A DNA stretch of 64,000 nt from Cristatella mucedo (GCA_009760855.2 WPIO01000084.1:1-64000); one strand, 5' to 3'; counted from the stretch's first letter, positions 45,901 through 59,318 are shown. The notes: generated by a model not told the origin, from the sequence alone. Numbers and translations: made by a program.

Positions 45901-46830
45901 CTTGATATTCTGTTCAACGTCATCTTTTTTTAAATTATGCTGAACAAATAAGGAAAACAGATTAACAATGATGGCCTAAGCTTATGCTAATAATACAAAT
46001 ACAGGCTAACACCAAAGCTGTCTCAACGCACTTCTACAGTATTGTGCAGCATTCCGACCTACTAGTCTAAAGAAAGAAGATAACCTCGATCTTTTTTTAC
46101 GTCAGATAGGGAACGGCAATCTAGTTCTTTCAACTCTGGTCTAGTCAATGGTATAGCAAGTCACCGGTTTAGCAAACTGAGAGAGTGCGGCCGTTTACGC
46201 TTTAAAGGTAAAGACTGCTGCTCTGGATCAGTGAAAGCTATTATACTTTACAAGTTCCCTACTACTGGAATCGGCTATAAAAGGCTTAATGAGACAATTA
46301 CCTATGTTTACAACGTGCAGCATGGCGATACTTATCTCTGTGATAATGTACGTACGTTATGGCTAAGCCTAGGCCGCCTGTGCTTTACAGTGAGCTTTCA
46401 GCCAGAATCAACTTGCTGGAAAATCGTGTCTTTGGGTTGCTGAATCTCCGTAAGTTCATCAAAATTTTAAAACCCAACTATTTTAACGTAAAAATATCGA
46501 AATGTTTGACGTGGCCATGTAATTCGTTTTAGACTCACTATTGAAAACAACCCACTTTACTCGGCTCAAGTATCCATACTACTCCAATTCTAAGCATTTT
46601 CCTACTCTGCTAAAATTGCCGTCACCCCAGCCCTTGAAAACCATGATCTGAAGCTAAAAAGATTTCATCTTCAATAAAGAGTCATAAAGGATTTACTAGC
46701 AGAACTCTAAGTAATTGATCATAATGACGAGCTTGAACAATGAGAGCAAGCATAGGTCTAGCAGGCGTAGCCAACGAATAGTTAATGTAATTTCTTCCCA
46801 GCTCGTTAATTGCATATCCTGCTAGGTTCA
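43000..46830. other. Second-repeat copy, no gene
   Basis: Inverted copy of 28551-32900. Frames are short. The 102-codon frame at 42986-43294 and its relatives at 32590-32911 are shared only because the DNA is repeated. TCTACGGGATACGTGTT at 43509-43525 equals half of the 53-bp palindrome. Confidence 0.5.
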
Positions 46831-48211
46831 AGTAGCATCTAGCTGACCAGATTAACATTGACATTCGAAGGGAGTAATTTGCTGTCGTTTGCCTTTTTTT
46901 GTTTAGGCTCAACTTTTTTTAAAGGTAACTGAGATTATGGGGATCGGCAATCATGGCTGTGCTCGCACTAGTGAAATGTATTTGTCCTTTAAACTGCTCA
47001 TAGTGCAACAACTGGTTGACAAACCTAATAATAACTTTGCAGATATTTCTTTCTAGATGTTAGCATGTTAGTTTGAGATATATAAGAAACCAATAAACCA
47101 GTGTTATTCGGACTACCCAGGCGTTTGCCTGGACTATAAGACTTGGCTCTTCATAAAATCCGTCGCTGTTGTCTAAATGCTACCATGTGCTCTAGATGCA
47201 TATTCAGATGTCGGTCTGGATCACCGCTTAAATTTGGAAAGTTTCATTATTAAGACCAAGTCCTCATTCTGCTGCTTTATCTGATCCAGGTAAAATAGTT
47301 AAGACTAAATGCCGTTGAGTCTTGCGAAGTAACTACCTAGCTCCTGGTTTTATCTAGTCTAGATTTTTGGAATCCCACTTTTACCTGGTTAGGAAAAAGT
47401 CAAGCGGCCACAATAGCTCGTTCCATAATTAACACGGATTTTTTGTATTAATTACATAGTTCTTGAGATTTGGGCTCTCTTACGGGAACCCCTCGGATAA
47501 CTTTAGGGCTACACCAAAGGTGGCACTGTGTCTTATTTGCTGACAGAGATTTGACTTATTTCGGTCTTTCATCAGGCACAGAGTTAAGTTTTTAGCAGAT
47601 CCACGTTGCCCAATTTCGCTTGACTGCTTGATACCTGCTTAACTGCCGCACCTACTCAGTCTTATCTTGCCCTCAAGTCTTTATCGATAGCAAATGACCT
47701 TTTAAATTATATATGCCTCAGTTGATAGACGCTTAGGCTGTGCAACGTGATGCTTTTATAACGTATAAACAGCCTTAGCTGTTGTTGTCGATTTCATAGG
47801 TCGCCGACAGGTTATTGCTTTAGTTGCCACTGCCTTCACAGTAGCGATAAAACGGATACACTTACAAAACGTCTCTGGACTATATAACTTCATATGAACT
47901 GCTTGACACCACCAATCTCCAACAGTGAATTCATGATCTGTGTGTGCTGCTGAGAAGGATCGTTTCTCGCAAACTCTCCTACACCCATTGAACTTACAAG
48001 ATCACAAGCAATGCAGTAACGCTAATTAGCCATGTTTGTACCATGAGCCACTGTCGAGAGAGACGAAAACTATTTATTACTTATATCGTGGTTAAAGCAT
48101 GTTTTGGTAGCAGTACTGAGTGCTCGAAGTGCCGTTGTTATGTTTAAAAGATAGCTAGATTTTGAAAGCGTCGTTTACAAGAAGACTGCTTAAACAACAA
48201 ACAATCACGTC

Positions 48212-49299
48212 GGGTCCCTATCTAACATTAGTTAATGTATACCACGGTTAATAGGATATCCATCCGATTGGTCCTTGGTTTTGTCTCAGCTAGATAGTTA
48301 TAATTGCCTTTGGGCCTTCAGACGGAAGAGTCAGTTGGCCCTTGCAGCAGGTGATACGTATTATTTAAAAGCCGTTTCACAGCTCCCAGTGGTTTGATCA
48401 TGTATCTCTTTTTCTGAAATAGCTTGTACTGGTGCTGATTGGTCAGTAGATACAGAGTAAAGTTCTTAAGCTGAACCACGAGGCCTGGAAAAGTCTGGCT
48501 CCTTCATACTTTGCTGAAATGCGGCACCAGTCTCAACTAGATCGTGCCCTCAGGAAATCTATCTGCGAAAGCTGTCTTTAAACTCCTAAATTTCAACGCC
48601 AGAGGTGACATAAATTTTCGCTTGACAGTTGCTGACCTTGTTTACCCTCTTCTGCAATAATGGCAATACACAATTTCTTTCTCGCTACCTACTATCGCAC
48701 ATCTTTTCCTGCCGTATTGAGCTGCTAATTCCAAGCTTCACACCACCTCAACTACTCTCCTGAATCAGCTATGCTTCTCACTTTCTCTCGGTTGCGTGAA
48801 ATAAAGTCTGCTGACTACCGAAAGCTTGCCGATATTTGCTAGCATTTTGAGTGCATCGTGTAGAACTCTCCTGTTAGTCCCTTTTGGATTTTTAGCTTTG
48901 GCTAGTTACTCATGACGATGCTGACGAGCATTTGAAGTTCTAAACCTGTAGGAACTTAAAGCTTGGAGGATTTGCAATTAACTACAATGGTTTATCAACC
49001 TTCCAGCTACCTAAGGCTCTTATGTTCAGAGGGACTCTTAAGCATCAGTTTTATTAAATAAGCTCTTTTTTATCTCTGATTGTAAACTTCTATTTCTTAA
49101 ACTCGGCTGGTCTCTTCTTCATTCTCTTAGCTTGCTTGCACGCCATATCTCAAAATCTAGCATTCTGTTAATTTACTATTCCGTCACTCACCACTCTATT
49201 TATACTTTCCAGAATCCTCCTAGCCTACATTTTTCTCGCATTTAATCTTTCATTTGTAGCTTTTACGCTCCTCAAATGCAACCGCGTTTCTCTGACATT
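48212..49299. other. Spacer with LINE family B relic
   Basis: Begins where the inverted copy of the giant arm breaks off. A degenerate family B element in plus orientation is visible at about 48456-48880 (C-terminal coding trace, then the CTGACTACCGAAAGC region). It joins the next arm-like copy near 49300. No gene. Confidence 0.4.
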
Positions 49300-50790
49300 G
49301 ATTTTACAAACTTCACAATCGCATTGGTTTATTCGGTTTATGCGATTAAAAAAATTGGTTTCCTATACAAATCAACTTCATTCCCAATTTTGTTTTATTT
49401 ATTTGAATTGTAATGGATTTCAATTTTTCAAATTGATTGTAGCAGATTAAAATTGATTCGGCCGCTTTTAAAGCCGGAGATAAGGTATTTAGTTATGCAA
49501 ACCTCTTAGTTCGTGCATGCTAGAATTAAATGTTTTCATAGCGTTTATTGTTTTGCACGTTCATCACGGCGTCCTAGGGATTACTTCCATGTAAGTCTGT
49601 AAGGGCCGTTACCACAACCTCTCTCCAAGAATCATTACCTAAATGAATGGCCCCAGCGTTCCGCCGGCACGACCCAACCTCTGACGGATGTATAATAATG
49701 AGAGCTAACTGTATTGGTTAATTTCTTCATTAAATATCTGTAAAATGTTATTGCTAACTGTTTTAATAAATCTGCGTTCTGGGATATAGTGATCGTAATA
49801 TATTTTCAGCAACTGCTTACACTATTAAGCATCCGATTCCACAACCACAATATTTATGCACTGCTGATGACATATAATTTTAGCTCTGCAAGTCCATTAT
49901 TTTAAAGGCTAATGCATGCTACAGGATCAATGAGTTGAACAGCTGAATAAAGCTCCAGTTGAGTCCTCACGAATTTGCTGATCCCTACTGTCCTGGTCTC
50001 CGAAAAAGAAATACAAATAATATTGAAGACAATGCTTTTGTAGCAGCCGTTCAAGCTTTAAGTCAAATGCACGTTCATACAGTTTGCCCGTTTATAATTT
50101 CTTTAATCTGATACCTTCCATTTTATAAATGACTCATAAGTATATCAAGTATGGAGTTACCTATAGCATTAGCTTCAAACGGAGAAAAATCAAATGATTT
50201 TGCACTATCTTTTGAAAGAAAATTATAATTCAAGAAAGTTCTAGAGCGACCTTAATAGATAATTCTGGCAATCATGTACCTCGAACTGAGCGGCGACAAT
50301 AATCATCTGGGAAAGAAGAGTGCATACCCTATTTACGACATGCAATTTAAAAGAAAACAATGTGTCACCAAAATGCCTATCATCACCTCATTCTTCACTT
50401 GATAAGGGTAGTATTCTACACGTATCATATCAGGGTAAGAAAACTAAGAGCCTCAATTGGTGACCATCTGGGGTTTGGATTACACCAACTTCATTTTCAA
50501 GGTATAGCTTTTTTAGTTTTTCACAACACATTATCTCACCAAACGGTATCATTTAAAATATTGTATAAGCATTCTTGTGACCTCATATCGGGTTAGGCAC
50601 TAGGTTTAATACACTATAAACTGGTAGTAACGGCTGTTATATAATTAGCAACCAATTGGCAGTGATGTAGTCGTATTTTTAAATCAAGTGCCCTGCAACC
50701 AAAATTTACCAGCTAAGATTGCCAGCACATTACAAAGTATAATGAGATACGAACGTGAATTAAGCAAACCCTATGCTGTGACCTTTACAT
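49300..50790 (+). repeat. Diverged copy of giant right arm 22200-23730
   Basis: Collinear with the right arm, for instance around GGCCGCTTTT (49469; 22316), CCAACCTCTGACG (49674; 22522) and ATACAAATAATATTG (50010; 22861), but at much lower identity and with indels. It ends where the pacifastin exon 2 equivalent would begin, so no inhibitor exon is present; a LINE follows. Confidence 0.7.
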
Positions 50791-50804
50791 AGCTTTAAAA
50801 TTCA

Positions 50805-51180
50805 TATAATTTACTGAAGTCTTCTGTGTCTTTCATGGCAGTTTTATCATCCTTTAGTTTTAGAAAATTGGCTACCATCCATGCGCGGATGTCATCGATA
50901 CATGGAGCAAGTGAGTTGAGAGAATTTGAGTTGCTCGAAGGCTGGGAGGGATCGAAGCAATGCTACAACTAAGTGTCATCCGCATAGAAGTGAAAACCTA
51001 GATTGTGCTCGGCTATCACGTTAGCAAGAGGGAGAGTATAGAGCGTGAAAAGAACCGGACCTAGCATGGAGCCCTGAGGTACCCCATATTTCAGAGGAAC
51101 CTCGGATGATCTTCGTTCATTCATGTCAACACTCTGGAGTCTCCCACTGAGATAGGACCTGAACAATTGCAGAGCAACAA
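50805..51180 (-). mobile_element. LINE family A reverse transcriptase fragment
   Basis: A minus-strand RT palm fragment with YGVPQGSMLGPVLFTLYTL (motif B) and FHFYADDT (motif C) intact in one frame (50969-51166), followed by a TAG in place of Gln. Truncated at both ends; no tail. Confidence 0.8.
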
Positions 51181-51940
51181 TGTGTTGTCAAGCTAGTTTA
51201 CTAGTAATTATTTAGCAAAGGTCTTCATTTCTATCACATTGTCGACCTCATCGTAGTGGGCATGTTCTAGATTAATAAATGATGTATCGATCTATACCTG
51301 TCACACGAAAGACAGCAAGTTTTCACAACAGGAAAGATTTAAACTGATGCTTTTCTATCAGACTAAGCAATTTATAGGCGTACATTTTAATATTAAAGTA
51401 TAAAGGTGCCAACAGCTCCTGAGAACATGTTATTTAGTATATTAAAGAATGAGAAGACATAAACTAGGCGTATTTGATAAGTTGCTTCAGTTGTGGCTTG
51501 GACCCGGAAGATGCATTTTGCTTATTATAGGCTCAGCATATTTAGGTGAGAGTGAACAAGAAATACGTGCAGTGGCCATTTAAGGTAGATAGAGCCGAAA
51601 CTGCTTGATTCGGTAAATATGAATACAAGTAAGAAATTTCTGAGCAAGACTTTTTAATAGTTAAAACCTCAAAGTAAAACCCATAGGTAACGTAAAAAGT
51701 GCTTCCACTTAAGTTAAATAATTTGCCTACGATAGATAAATGTAAAAAATAGTATTATATATTTATATAAATATGAAATCGTTTGTCAGGTTTTATTTTA
51801 GGTACGAATCATAAGAACCCTGTTAAGCTGAGAATTTTACACGTATTAATCAACTTCTAAAGCATTTGATCATCATTACGGCCCCTAGATTCGCAGATCG
51901 GTGTGAGGTGGTTGAAACTGGTGCTCCAAGTCATCTAGGT
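51181..51940. other. No feature recognised
   Basis: AT-rich, only short frames. Confidence 0.4.
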
Positions 51941-52321
51941 ATAATAATAATAATAATAATGCACTTAATAAAGCGCCCTCATATAACTTAATCTCTTTTT
52001 AGGCGCTTTACATTTGCTGCAAAGAGAAATGCAATTGAATGGTAAGTAAAATCATGCTTGAAAAACAAACAAAATGAATAACATGGTTAGGGGTGACATG
52101 CACAGGGTCAGCATGCAAATCTGGTTAGTGGCAGCATGCACAGTGTCAGCCCGCATAAGCACGTGAAGGACAAATCACAGGGACCCACTAAATGCTGTCC
52201 TAAATAGGTGTGTTTTGAGGTTCCTTTTAAATGTGGTCAGGTCTGGGGATGTTCTGACGCAGGTTGGGAGGGAGTTCCAGGCTTTGGGAGCATACGAACT
52301 AAATGCACGGTCTCCAAAGGA
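51941..52321 (-). mobile_element. LINE family A 3' end, 5'-truncated
   Basis: (ATA)n tail, stem-loop, full 3' UTR and the last 50 or so codons of ORF2 (AFSSYAPKAWNSLP, then FKRNLKTHLF). The 5' truncation is at 52321, after CTCCAAAGGA. Very close in sequence to the copy at 41483-42290. Confidence 0.85.
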
Positions 52322-54254
52322 GGTATGAATGGTTAAGCCATGGCAGGCCACGTCGGTCAATTTATCAAAAACAGGCAAAGCTTATTCAGCAATGAAGACA
52401 TTTGGCCTAACCTTCGGTGTAACCAGGAGGTTTCTTATCGGCCTCCTCGTTTTTACAAGAGAGCGAACTTCTTAAATTTAATGACTAGTGTTGCATCCAT
52501 ATGCCTAACTAATAGAGCTACAGAAGCAAAATCGTTTTTTGCCATTGCCAAGCCAAAATGGCGTTGCAAACATCTAACCTACGTGGAAGCAGGGGCAAGG
52601 GAAATATTTGCAAGCTTTCACATTAAATAGCCCTGAACTTTGATAAGATCACACGCAGTTATAAATTGCCTAATGAGGACTAACTTGGTGGGAATGTGAC
52701 ATCAGGCCCTGCCGAAGGTTAACCATGTGCTCTGATGTGACTTTGACAGAACATACTGAAAAACCTTTACGCTATGTCTTGTTTCTTTTAAATAGTGCTC
52801 TCAGTGAGCTGTCCATTAAATACACGAAGAAAATTATTTAGGGTCAAAAAGCCCGTCAGGAATTACATTAGCTCATGAAATCTCGGCTGTTGTTTGCTAA
52901 TTATTAGGGGCTATAGTTTAGGGCAGTCGGCTAGATATTTACATTGGTGAGGCTATATTTGATTAGCGAAGATTGAGCTTAAAAAATAGAATAGTGCTTG
53001 TTTCTTCTATGAAACAGCATCGCTTTAAGGCTACTAAATTAACTATCTTTCAATACGTGAGGTCTACTTGGATTAGGTGATGCTATCCTCAAATAGACCC
53101 ATATTACTAGCTAAATAATTCGAACAACCATTGTGAAGCTTAGGCAATCTGATACCTTCAAACTTGCACCCATTAAATTTTGCTCGTTGGCACATATTAT
53201 CAGAAGATCAGCCTTGAAGTGTATGAGACCATGGTTGATAAGATAAGGACGCCTTTCTGATAGGATAAGCACGGCTTTCTCTTCTCACCTACATCTGTGA
53301 TGTTAGAATCAGCAACAGTAATCTATTTCTTGCGTCTGTCATGCTGCTTTCTCCTGAAAACTCCTGACTCTCTGCAAAAGAATGGCGGTAGAGAGGCCAG
53401 GACAGTTTGATATTTTATTGCTTTATAAATCAAGGTATTAGTAAAGAGGCGAAATCTTTTGGACTAATATAATGGCATATATTTTTAATGCAGCTGATGT
53501 TTCTCAGTCCAGCTTGCGGCCAATCTATTAATTAATTTAAAATGCTCATGGCTCTTTATTCTGTCATATATCAGATTATACATACACAATTTAACATGTT
53601 GACTAATGCAATCGCATAAATTACAACATAATTTCCGAAATAGTTTTTATAACAGCGATAATTGCTCGAATCACAATCAAGAGCTCTTGTAATTTTTTTA
53701 TTTTTTAAACGTTTATCCCAGGGATTGTCTGTACACTTAGTAATGATAATAGGTTATTTAAGGTGCTAGCAGCAGGAATTTTATCTCTATAAATGTGTTT
53801 TACACCTCGCTGAAGCATCGGAAATAAGGAATAGTTGATGAAGAGAAAGTAGCACTGTTCAGATTAAATTTCAATTGCAAAAAAGCAATAACAAGAATCA
53901 TGATAATTTGTATTGACATCCTTATTTATTATCATAATCTAATTGTAGAATGCGAAAACCAAGTAAACATAAAAAATGGCAACCACGGGTTGTTATAAAA
54001 CAAGCGTACTGCTTTTCACCTTATCATAACTTGAGCTATAAACAATCATTATATTAATAAATGACATGCAACTCGGACAGAGCAAAGACTTTTTCAAGTG
54101 CATCTATTTTAATTTTTTGGTAACTTCTAGCAATCAAGACATTGTGAGGTTTGGTAATAGTTATTTGCATTGCTTTCTGGCATAGTCAGGTTAGGCACGG
54201 TTCCCAACAGGCTTGACAATGTGTGGTTTCTCATCTCGATCATTGCAGTTGACT
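52322..54254. other. No gene recognised
   Basis: One 96-codon frame (52340-52630) starts at the LINE boundary and has no recognisable domain. The rest is AT-rich with short frames. Confidence 0.35.
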
Positions 54255-54416
54255 TTATTATGGAGACCTACTTCCATGGTCTTTGTTCATTGTATTTACT
54301 CCCACTGGTGCACTTTAGGTCATTGTTTGCAGCAAATGTAAAGCGCCTAGAGAGAGGTTAAGTTATCTGAGAGCGCTTCATCAAGTCCATTATCATTATT
54401 ATTATTATTATTATTG
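54255..54416 (+). mobile_element. LINE family A 3' end
   Basis: TTTGCAGCAAATGTAAAGCGCC, then the stem-loop and (ATT)n ending at 54416. The upstream limit is approximate. Confidence 0.7.
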
Positions 54417-56460
54417 ATGAACCTTTTACGCCATTCTATTTAACCTAATTGAGTAGCTGGAGGAATTAAATATCACTCTTAGCTGTGAATAGTGATATCG
54501 GCAGCTGGATTTTCTGTGAACCACACCTCAAATTATTTCGGTAGTCCAGCTAAATTTGCTCAACTAAGCATGAATGTTAAATTGGGTTAACCTTTTCAAG
54601 TTTGCAATAGAAAAGCAAGGCCGTGACTAACCTGCAAAATAGAGAGTCGTAGATGTATGGCATAGCGAACCTATAAGGTACGTGGAATGAGATAGAACAC
54701 TCTTGAAGGGCTGCTAAAAACACACTGCTACAAGTGCAATAAGGCCGCAGGCTACTGCATAAGCCGTCAGAATACGTACAGCTACTATACTGAATATTTT
54801 CATTACTACACTGTTTCTATTTATTAGCCTTTATTTCCAAGTCATACTTAATTCCAAATCGCTCTAGTTATGCAAATTATTTTATTCCATTTCCTATTTC
54901 TTAATGATATCACGCATGAGATATATGAAATTGAAACGCAGCAAAATATCAGTTTAAAATAAATTAAATACTTGACTCTGCAGAATTTTGTTGTGAGATT
55001 ATTAAACAAGCAATTATTATTTAAGCCAAAAACAATCAAATTAAATTAAAACAAATCTCACAATTAATCTTTTCTTCTATACGTAAACCTTAATAATTTG
55101 TATTCACTTACACTGTTAGAGGAGTGAATAATTACAACTTTGGTCAAAGTAACGAACTAAATGTGCACGTGTGACTTGTTAAGTAATTAATTGTGTTAAA
55201 ATGCAGTAATGTAGATGCGATTAAGAGATTGTTGTAGTGAACATGCAATGACTTTCATCGTTGAATCTACCGTGTTGGTTAAAAAGGCCGTCTTTTTGAA
55301 CTACGAAACCAGTTCGACTAGTGTACGAGCTGCTGTAGTAGTGTCATTTCGTGCGAAGTTTTTATCATATTTCTGGAAAAAAGTCTTCAGGTTTTCTAAT
55401 TAATCAAAATAACTCATTAATAGTAGGACCATTTCATTTAGTGCGGAACCTTTATGGTAATCACAATCTTTTAAAGTATCTTAATTAAGCAAGAAAATTA
55501 TAGATTTAGTGGTTATAGATATAAAACCTGGCATCAACAAGAATAGGTTCATTAAAAGCAGTGCATGCAAATACAGAAAAAGTCTATTGGAACTAACTGT
55601 TTTTTACTTATTTTTGTGTACATTCACTTACATGGGCGTACATAATCTTACATTTAAGAAATATTGGCACTTTACTGTCTAATTCATGGTTGAGATTCCC
55701 AGTTATAGCTAGTCTTGTATTGCACCTAGATATTAGGACGATGTAGGTATAGAAAAATGTGGTATGTGAATCATAGTATTTTCAATCAGCAGTCACTCAA
55801 TATCTTATGGCCAAGACAGTCAAACTAACGGTCTCAGAGCTTTACATATATGATCAGACTGTCTAGTAATAGAAAGAAGCTATATTCTTAAGTAGCCATC
55901 TGCACTATACTTTCAAAGAAAACACTTCTCGTAATACATGATATCGGTGATAATATCTTGCCACCAAAAATATATGGCTACCAAAGTAAAACTAACTTTA
56001 GCTAAGAGTATTGTTGGAATGTGTGTTCCAGCTAAGCTCTTGCATGTAATTTCCTAATTTGCCGGCACATCTTCTCTGCTAAAAACCCACTGTTAAGAAT
56101 TGCACCTCTGTCATATTTTCGTTCGTCAGGTTGTTTGATCGTAACACCAGTAACCTTGAATTATGTGTATTGTAATTAACAAAATGTCATGAATATTGTG
56201 TTTTGAGTTGGCCTTGTGTCTCGTCGATGCAATTAGTGGCTGAGGTTTTTACCGACTCCCTTTGGCAGGCTTGAAAACCAGTCAAGAAGTTCATACTATT
56301 CATAGGATTACCTGTTTATTTTTTAATTAATCGAACTCAATTGCAACTCCGGACTCTAGGGTTAAATTTGGCTGGGGTGTGCTCATCACTACCAGCTCAG
56401 AAGGTACTTAGTCTTAATGAATACTAGACGACGATCGATGCATTAAACCATGGTCACAGG
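54417..56460. other. No gene recognised
   Basis: About 2 kb, very AT-rich, with only short frames. No repeat shared with other parts of the window was noticed. Confidence 0.4.
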
Positions 56461-56469
56461 TTAAAATAA

Positions 56470-57611
56470 GATGCATGTTGCCGACGTGATTTTCCAAGCA
56501 TAATCTAGGCTTTTACTTCCATGCTTACGACAGTCAGTTGTACCTCTGCTTTCATCCCTCCCAGCGCTCGAGCACTTCAAATTCTCTATACTCCCTTGCT
56601 GCATGTATTGATGGCATCTCCACATGGGTGCTGCAAACATTCTTAGATTGAATGGAGACAAAACTACCTAGTTATTGGTAAACCAAGTGCGATTCAGAAC
56701 TTAGGGAGGCTGACGCTCGAAAACCGGCTCTGTCAGCATATCTCCTGTTGAATCGGCACGAAATCTAGGTGTCATATTCCAAAGTGACCTTTCATTAGAC
56801 GACCACATCAGCTCCATCATTAAGTCTGTCTACTTTCAGCTACAACACTGTGCTAAAATAAATTCGGGCTTGTATAGACATGGATACCACAACTAATTTG
56901 GTCCGCGCATTTGTGACATCGCTATCGACTTCTGTAACTCACTGCTTGCTGGCCTACCAGCCTGTGTAATCAGGCGCCTAAAGCTGGTGCACACTCTGCA
57001 GCTAGCCTTGTCAGTCGTGTGGGTCGCAGTTGCCAAATCACAACCACTTCTCCCAGAACTGCACTGGCTTTCAGTCAATCATCCCATCGGCTTTAAGGTT
57101 TCGTCTCTCACTATTATTAACCGTTCATTATTTGGCTTCAGTCTACTTAAAACATCCACTCCCCCACCTGGCTAAGAATCGTCCCACTTGCTTTTTGGAA
57201 TCTAAGTGTTACCTATACCTCTTACAAACATCAAATCCTTTGGAGACCGTGCATTTAGTTCGTTTGCTCACAAAGCCTAGAGCTGACTCCCGACTTGCAT
57301 CACAACATCTAGTGGCTTGTACAAATTTAGAAAAAACTCAAAACACCTATTTGTGACAGCATTTACTGGGTCCCTGTGATTCGTCCTTTATGTGCTTATG
57401 GATACTGACACTGTGCATGCTGCCACTAACCACACTTGCGTTTTGACCCTGTGCTTGTCACTTCTAATCGTGTTGTTCTTGTTGTTTAATGAACGTGCTG
57501 CAACTAACCATTCGATCATGTTTCTTTTGCAGCAACTGTGAAGCGTCTAGAAAGAGATTGAGTTTTCTGAGGGCACTTTATCAAGTGTTTTATTATTTTT
57601 GGTATTATTAT
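56470..57611 (+). mobile_element. LINE family A, RT motif C to tail
   Basis: A degenerate plus-strand copy starting near RT motif C (the FYADDT position reads FHAYDS, catalytic Asp lost) and running through the C-terminal domain, 3' UTR (ACTGTGCATGCTGCCAC), stem-loop and a poor ATT tail ending about 57611. Several frameshifts and stops. Confidence 0.75.
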
Positions 57612-58043
57612 ACATAAGAAAATCTTCAAATATAGGAGTTTGCGACATAAATTTTGCAGCTTTAGCTGTCGGTTTGAGTGTGAAATGCACCTTTGATGAT
57701 TCTGCGTCTGCATTTCAATCGCCGTCTGTATGCCTGATTGCACTTGAGGGACTCGGGCTCGGCGGGAAACGGCGACTGCCAAAATAGAGCTACCACTCAC
57801 CACCGGTCGTTCCCGATCGGACTAGCTATCTTTCTACGATCCACCGTCACATTTCTTAGATCTTATTATGCCATCTGAACAAGCTACAGACCTACAGGAC
57901 ATTGAGCTAAGGCTATGGTTGTTGCCAAAGTTTGTTTGTTTGTTTTAATGAGCTTTAGGAAAAACCGAACCAATAAGTTAGTTCGTTGCTAAACAGTGAT
58001 CCATGTTTGTACGGAAATCTAGAACATGCCTTATATCTCTACC
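57612..58043. other. Spacer before PHD relic
   Basis: No gene recognised. Contains a TTTG repeat at 57930-57945. Confidence 0.35.
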
Positions 58044-58184
58044 CTGAACTGCACTGAGTTTTTCAAACCTATTCAACTTAAATGCGATGGGACAAATTTC
58101 TGTTTGGAGCGAATACATTATGAAATGTACATGGTCTCTAATGAAGAGTGGTTCTGTCCAGATTGCAATGTAGACAATGAGTAG
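58044..58184 (+). pseudogene. PHD-finger 3'-end exon or relic
   Basis: A 46-codon frame ending at TAG 58182-58184. Cys at 58083, Cys at 58101 and His at 58116 precede Trp-Phe-Cys-Pro-Asp-Cys (58149-58166) and an acidic tail. This resembles the second half of a PHD finger (Cys4-His-Cys3, chromatin-reader type). The Cys expected just after His is replaced, and the first half of the domain is not visible, so it is partial or dead. It sits about 330 bases upstream of the pacifastin TATA box, as the smaller relics do in the giant arms. Confidence 0.5.
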
Positions 58185-58509
58185 CGAGTGTCACATGCTG
58201 TGCTTGATTGAGTTCTATCTAACAGCAAGGAATGTTATGGCTCTTTGGGATTTCTTGATACTTGCCCTCAGGTCTAAGCTGGCTTTCCGCCAGACCTACC
58301 CCATGACATCTTCAGGATACCCCGAATGAGACTCACTGTGGGCTCTTGCTACACAGTGGCACTTCTTGAAATCCTCCTAGAAATTAGTTGTGGGAAACAT
58401 GTCAACCTCTGCTGGCTGGAATTTCTGAATCATCTTGACAGATTCTCCTGGTCCGCTGGGGCTAACATTGAATGATGTCATGTGAATTAAGCGTGCTCGA
58501 TGAATTGAA

Positions 58510-58550
58510 TATAAGCGAATGGCGCAGACTAGCTAACCATAGCCAGTCAG
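58510..58550 (+). promoter_or_regulatory. TATA box and initiator of paralogous pacifastin gene
   Basis: TATAA at 58510-58514 and CCAGTCAG at 58543-58550, the same spacing as in the arm copies. The leader is conserved to the ATG at 58595. Confidence 0.68.
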
Positions 58551-58594
58551 TAGCATCGAGAGTTTCTGCTGCTTTGCCTGACTGACAGTCGAAT

Positions 58595-59318
58595 ATGTTG
58601 AAGATTACACCAGCTCTGCTCCTTGTTGCGCTCATCTGCACAGTGCTGTCGGCTGCAAGCAGTGAGGATATGCAGGTCCAGGCTCCAGCCAAAAGAGTCA
58701 GTGGTGTAAGACCTCTTTTTGATGCTGACAGGCGATGCCTAAAATCAGCTAGATGGTGAGTATGCAGCGTCACCGCTGCTATCCATGCCGAATAAACTTG
58801 AGCTTTGGATGCTGATCTAAAGTAATGTCATGTAATGTATCTCCGTCTTTAACTCCACAAAGTCATAAAGACCATATGGGTGTTACGCAGGACATTTTTG
58901 TATAGTGAACTCACAGCCTCGGCAGCTTTCCGTACCCATTCGGTAGCCAACAGACTTCGTCTCGTGCAACAAAGAGAAATTGGGAAACATAGCAGAGTTA
59001 GGAGTGCATTTGAGGTAGACAGTAGCATGGAGATAGCATCTCAGGACCGCTGAAAATGATGAGCAATAGTCGAAGCAGGAGAGTAGTTGTCGCTGCTTAA
59101 AAATTGTGGAAGCGAGTTCCAGAGTTTAGGACCTGCAAAGCTAATATCAACTATCAACCTGGTGCTATTTTGGTATCTGTGTGCCCAATGTTGCTGGTCA
59201 AAATTAAAATGATAGAATCAGAATCAACCATCATTTTAAAAGAGAAATGGAAAACACATATGAGAAATGGGAATGTAAAAAGAGCTTCAGAGAGGTACGG
59301 AGGGAGAGAGAGAGAGAG

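Larger units (their letters stand above)
42367..48211 (-). repeat. Right copy of second inverted repeat, extended
   Basis: Reverse complement of 28551-33557 up to about 46830. It then runs on as a copy of 12670 down to 11350 of the giant left arm, ending abruptly at 48211 within the segment matching GAAGACTGCTTAAACA. It is thus the longest continuous copy of the inner unit in the window and shows that the second repeat and the giant arm belong to one family. Confidence 0.82.
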
